Shown here one piece after another: positions 51,201-54,051 of a stretch of DNA of 54,051 nt. The translations under genes and the position numbers were made by a program. Under the pieces are notes generated by a model, which was given only the letters and a program-made list of their open reading frames with translations, did not search any database and was not told the DNA's origin. Within the stretch, counting starts at the first letter, position 1. The number at the start of each line of letters is the position of its first letter. Where the stretch lies: NCBI GenBank assembly GCA_015350385.1, contig WNKI01000004.1, positions 554,204 to 608,254 on the forward strand, in the 5' to 3' direction. This DNA is from Aculops lycopersici. Its lineage: Eukaryota; Arthropoda; Arachnida; Trombidiformes; Eriophyidae.

Positions 51201-54051
51201 GTGGTGGCTATCCCATGCAATCCAATGGATGGTCATGTGCGCAAATGCATGCGAGCGCACACACATGCAAACGCATGCGACTTTAGCGCCCGGCCACACG
51301 GACAGACACTTGTTGCTCTAGCGAAGTGTGCGATCTCGCTCGCTACAGAGAGCAATGGCGTCGCTCGCTTGCCGTCCTGGCTTGCAGGTTGGCCGGTGGT
51401 TTTTGGTTCGACTTCTGACCGGCAGGGACTTGTGTTGCGATACTGCAACCTGCGAGCTATGGGAAAAACTCACACACAAGCTAGCCGTTGGCCAACTGCA
51501 GGCAGGCAGGCAGGCAGGCAGCAGCACTCCACTTTTTCGTCTCACTGGAGCGTAGAAAACTTGAACTTTCTATGGTCGTTTGCGGGCCAACAAAAAAGGC
51601 AGCAAGCAACGAGCAAAAACAACGACGCCAACTAGCCGACTTCGTTTGCTTGCTGGACTCTAATTGATTGCTTTAATTAACAGGACGCACAATGGGCGCC
51701 TTTTGGTACACTCGCATTTGGCTCACACACTTGCAAGGCCAATTGTGTGTTTAGTTTGCTGCTTGTTTAAGTCTACATTGGTCTCTCTATTCGAATCAAC
51801 GAAGTCGGAGTGGAGCCTCGATGGTCGACAACGGCGGCGTCGACGACGACGACGTCGACGTCGAAAAGCCTCATAATCTAGATCCGCGGCAGACGCGCGC
51901 TCGCGCAAAGATTATGACGAGAGCGAGAGAGCAACAAGTGGTTGTGCGACTTGTAATTGTTGACGACCAAGACAGAGAGAAAGAATATTTCGCCTCCTCA
52001 GCTTCCGTCTGAAGGTTTGACGCGCCAACAACCGATTAGAGAGGGAGAAGCAGCAAATCCCGTCTAGTGGTTGCCTTTTGCTGCGACCAGCCATAAGGCA
52101 CCACCGCGATGGTTGCCATTGCCACTTTGGCGCGCGCCTTTTGCGGCCGACTCGCCATTGCATTTGCTGCAATAGCAACGGCAGCAGCGGCAGCAATAAC
52201 AGCAACAGCAATATCCATCCATCCAACAACAACAACATCGGCGTCGACGACGATGCAACTGGCGACCCCTGCGGCTGCAAAGTGGCGCCGGCCGGCTATT
52301 CGGCAACAACTTGGCGCCGCAAAACTACCAAAGACACAGAAACTGCTCGATTGCTAGCTGCAATCGGCAACAAGTGGCCGGTCGGCGAAGTGCGCCCAGC
52401 TAGCGAGCGAATGTCGCTGTTGGTTCGCTGCTCGCTCGCCAAACGCTTCCACAGGAATTGCAGGATGAGCATAAGCAGCAGCAGCAGCAGTTGAAGCCAA
52501 AAACAAATAACAAACCACTTGTTGCGCTCTCTGGCTGCTCGTTGCGCTCCATTTTCCCTCTCGCTTGGCGCTCACTCCTCGTTGCCTACTGCTCGCAGAT
52601 TGCAGATTGCCAGTGGCTTCAGTTGTAGGCTAGAAACTTGCCTCGATAAGCCATTCAGATGAGCTGTAGCAGTCGAGCAAATTGGCGCTGTCTTTTACCT
52701 CATCAACTGCCAGGGCAACCTTCTAAGCCTAACATGTACCATGTTAAGCAGAAGAGAGAGAGAGAGAGAGCGAGAGAGATGGCCATGGTAAAGAAGCCAA
52801 GCTGGGCGCGCAACTTGCTGCTGTTTCGGCTGGCAGTAGGATCGACACAGCAGCAGGGGCTTTTGCAACAAGTGGCTGAGGTTTGCGACGAGCAAATTCC
52901 GCGTGGTCGACCGATTGGCGCGCTCGCCGCCGGCCCTATGTCCACTGGCTGCGGCCCACGCACTAGAAAGAATCGTCCGAACACCACTGGCAGGTGACGT
53001 CGCTGACACGGTAACATCCTGGGGTGTGACCCTCGGATTTATATAAATTATATACCGCTAGATTAAGCTTGATGAGCTGATTAATAGAAAGAGGGTTTCG
53101 GCTTCGATTAATTTTATCGAAAATCGGAGTCACCCAATGAGAATGGCGCTCAGTTCGCATTTGTCCCACGTTAAATATGAGATCGTCGATCTCGGAGGCT
53201 TTTGTCTCAAGTAGGATAAATTTTTAGGAGAGAAACATTATTTCCCTGATAGGGGTTCCATATTCAGTCTAAAAACATCAAGTTATGGAAAAAAAACTCA
53301 CGAGGTTACCTTGTGAGTAAGAACGCCACCGAAGCGGTTGCGACAAACCCAAGCGACTGGACGGAAGCTCGGCCAAGGCGACGCTGCGCGAGAGTCCTCA
53401 AGTGGCGGTTTTGGCACGAATCAACAAGAGCGACGGCAACAAGTGGGTGCCAAGTGGAGGCGGCGGCGGTTTGATTTGTTGTGGTCGAAAGGTGTGGTCG
53501 GCCGAGAAGTGGGCGTTCCTCCAAATGAAGACAGCGATCGAGAGGGAGAGAAGGGGGAGTTGTGTTGTGTTGTGTTGTGTTCTATGGCCAATGGACAGTT
53601 AGTGCTAGGTTATATAATAAGCCAACTTCATTGCCCAGCTGGATTCGAGTTGCAGGTGTGAGTTTGGTACAAAACTTCCGACTCAACTTGGGTTACATAA
53701 CTCCCGAGTCTGCCTGTCTCGGCTGGTCTATCCGTCTAGCTGAAAGAGCATTACACTTGTACTGTGGACTATTAAACAACCGCCAGCCATGAGCAGAGAG
53801 GACTGGACTAAAAGTTCGAAAGGAGAACAGGTAGAGGATGCCTGTTGCCCAGTAGGATTAAAACCCTCCAACATATGTTTGCATTTCAAAACGCATTTCG
53901 CATTGCCAGCTCCGCCTCATTGTGCGAGTCGCTCTCTCTCTCTCTCTCTCTNCTCGNCTNNTACTGCTCTCGCANCATCATNTCATTGCTNATCTGATGA
54001 TGCAGATGCGNACATCTGTGTTNCACGCAGTCGCGCTTGCCAGCGAACCAG
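48280..54051. other. right-hand non-coding region
   Basis: 5.8 kb upstream of MED13 with no gene I can support. It includes (GTT)n near 48413-48436, CT runs (about 51016-51062 and 53931-53951), an AGC run near 52476 and scattered N after 53950. The longest + frame (51069-51635) is GC-rich, low in complexity and has no signature; its antisense frames look equally open, as expected for non-coding GC-rich DNA. The first few hundred bases should contain the MED13 promoter. Confidence 0.5.

Noticed and set aside
51069..51635. 188-codon + frame with Cys and His
   Set aside because: GC-rich DNA open in several frames on both strands; no domain, and the methionine start is an alternative codon in part of the calls.
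1..54051. Viral or bacterial insertions and toxin genes
   Set aside because: I found no frame with viral, bacterial or toxin signatures; the only mobile element is the pogo-like remnant.

Overview
This is nuclear DNA from a small-genome arthropod. The window carries a Beaten-path (Beat) family adhesion protein, a FoxC/crocodile forkhead factor, an arthropod-type nicotinic receptor alpha subunit, a cuticle-like secreted protein and arthropod TATA/initiator promoters. Most coding sequences have no visible intron, including a 2138-codon MED13 and a 971-codon receptor subunit, while intergenic and intronic DNA is not short. Massive intron loss of this kind is reported in some acariform (notably eriophyoid) mites, so a mite is my best guess, but the sequence alone does not prove it. 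Two N-runs (23651-24189 and 40710-40729) and scattered Ns at the right end show that this is a draft scaffold.

Layout. 1-4.8 kb: mostly non-coding, with a pogo/Tigger-like DNA transposon (1764-2593) that keeps its ends and TA target duplication but holds only a broken transposase. 4.8-7.4 kb: a small cuticle-type gene (+) convergent with a BOD1/Shg1-domain nuclear protein (-). 9.8-19.5 kb: a five-exon beat-like gene (+) spread over two large introns, rebuilt here from splice sites; it has an unusual third Ig-like domain and a GPI-type tail. 20.0-25.1 kb: a dense housekeeping cluster of RRP15 (+), SEH1 (-), EXT1 (+, GT47 domain only), a gap, the ERCC1 C-terminal half (+) and a C-terminal ATP6AP2-like module (-). 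25.8-31.7 kb: an orphan PPxY protein (-), a nicotinic acetylcholine receptor alpha subunit (-) and CstF-50 (-). 32.0-35.1 kb: mitochondrial uS12m/tko (+), tRNA-His(GTG) (-) and FoxC (+, with an intron inside the forkhead domain). 35.1-41.9 kb: a gene-poor, microsatellite-rich block. 41.9-48.3 kb: MED13 (-) as a single open frame. 48.3-54.1 kb: no gene I can support.

How the genes relate. They do not form one pathway. They cover basic nuclear functions (rRNA processing, nuclear pore, 3' end processing, Mediator, nucleotide-excision repair, COMPASS-like), heparan sulfate synthesis, mitochondrial translation and neural/developmental functions (Beat, nAChR, FoxC). Divergent pairs (SEH1/EXT1 and CstF-50/uS12m) share short intergenic promoter regions, and RRP15/SEH1 converge with 73 bp between them.

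I found no wholly new multi-gene system. The observations most worth checking are domain or residue changes in conserved genes: a leucine-to-threonine change at the 9' gate of the nAChR pore combined with two Tyr-to-Phe changes in the ligand site; an EXT1 without its GT64 domain; an ATP6AP2 reduced to its membrane fragment; a CstF-50 without its N-terminal dimerisation region; and an extra Ig domain in the Beat protein.
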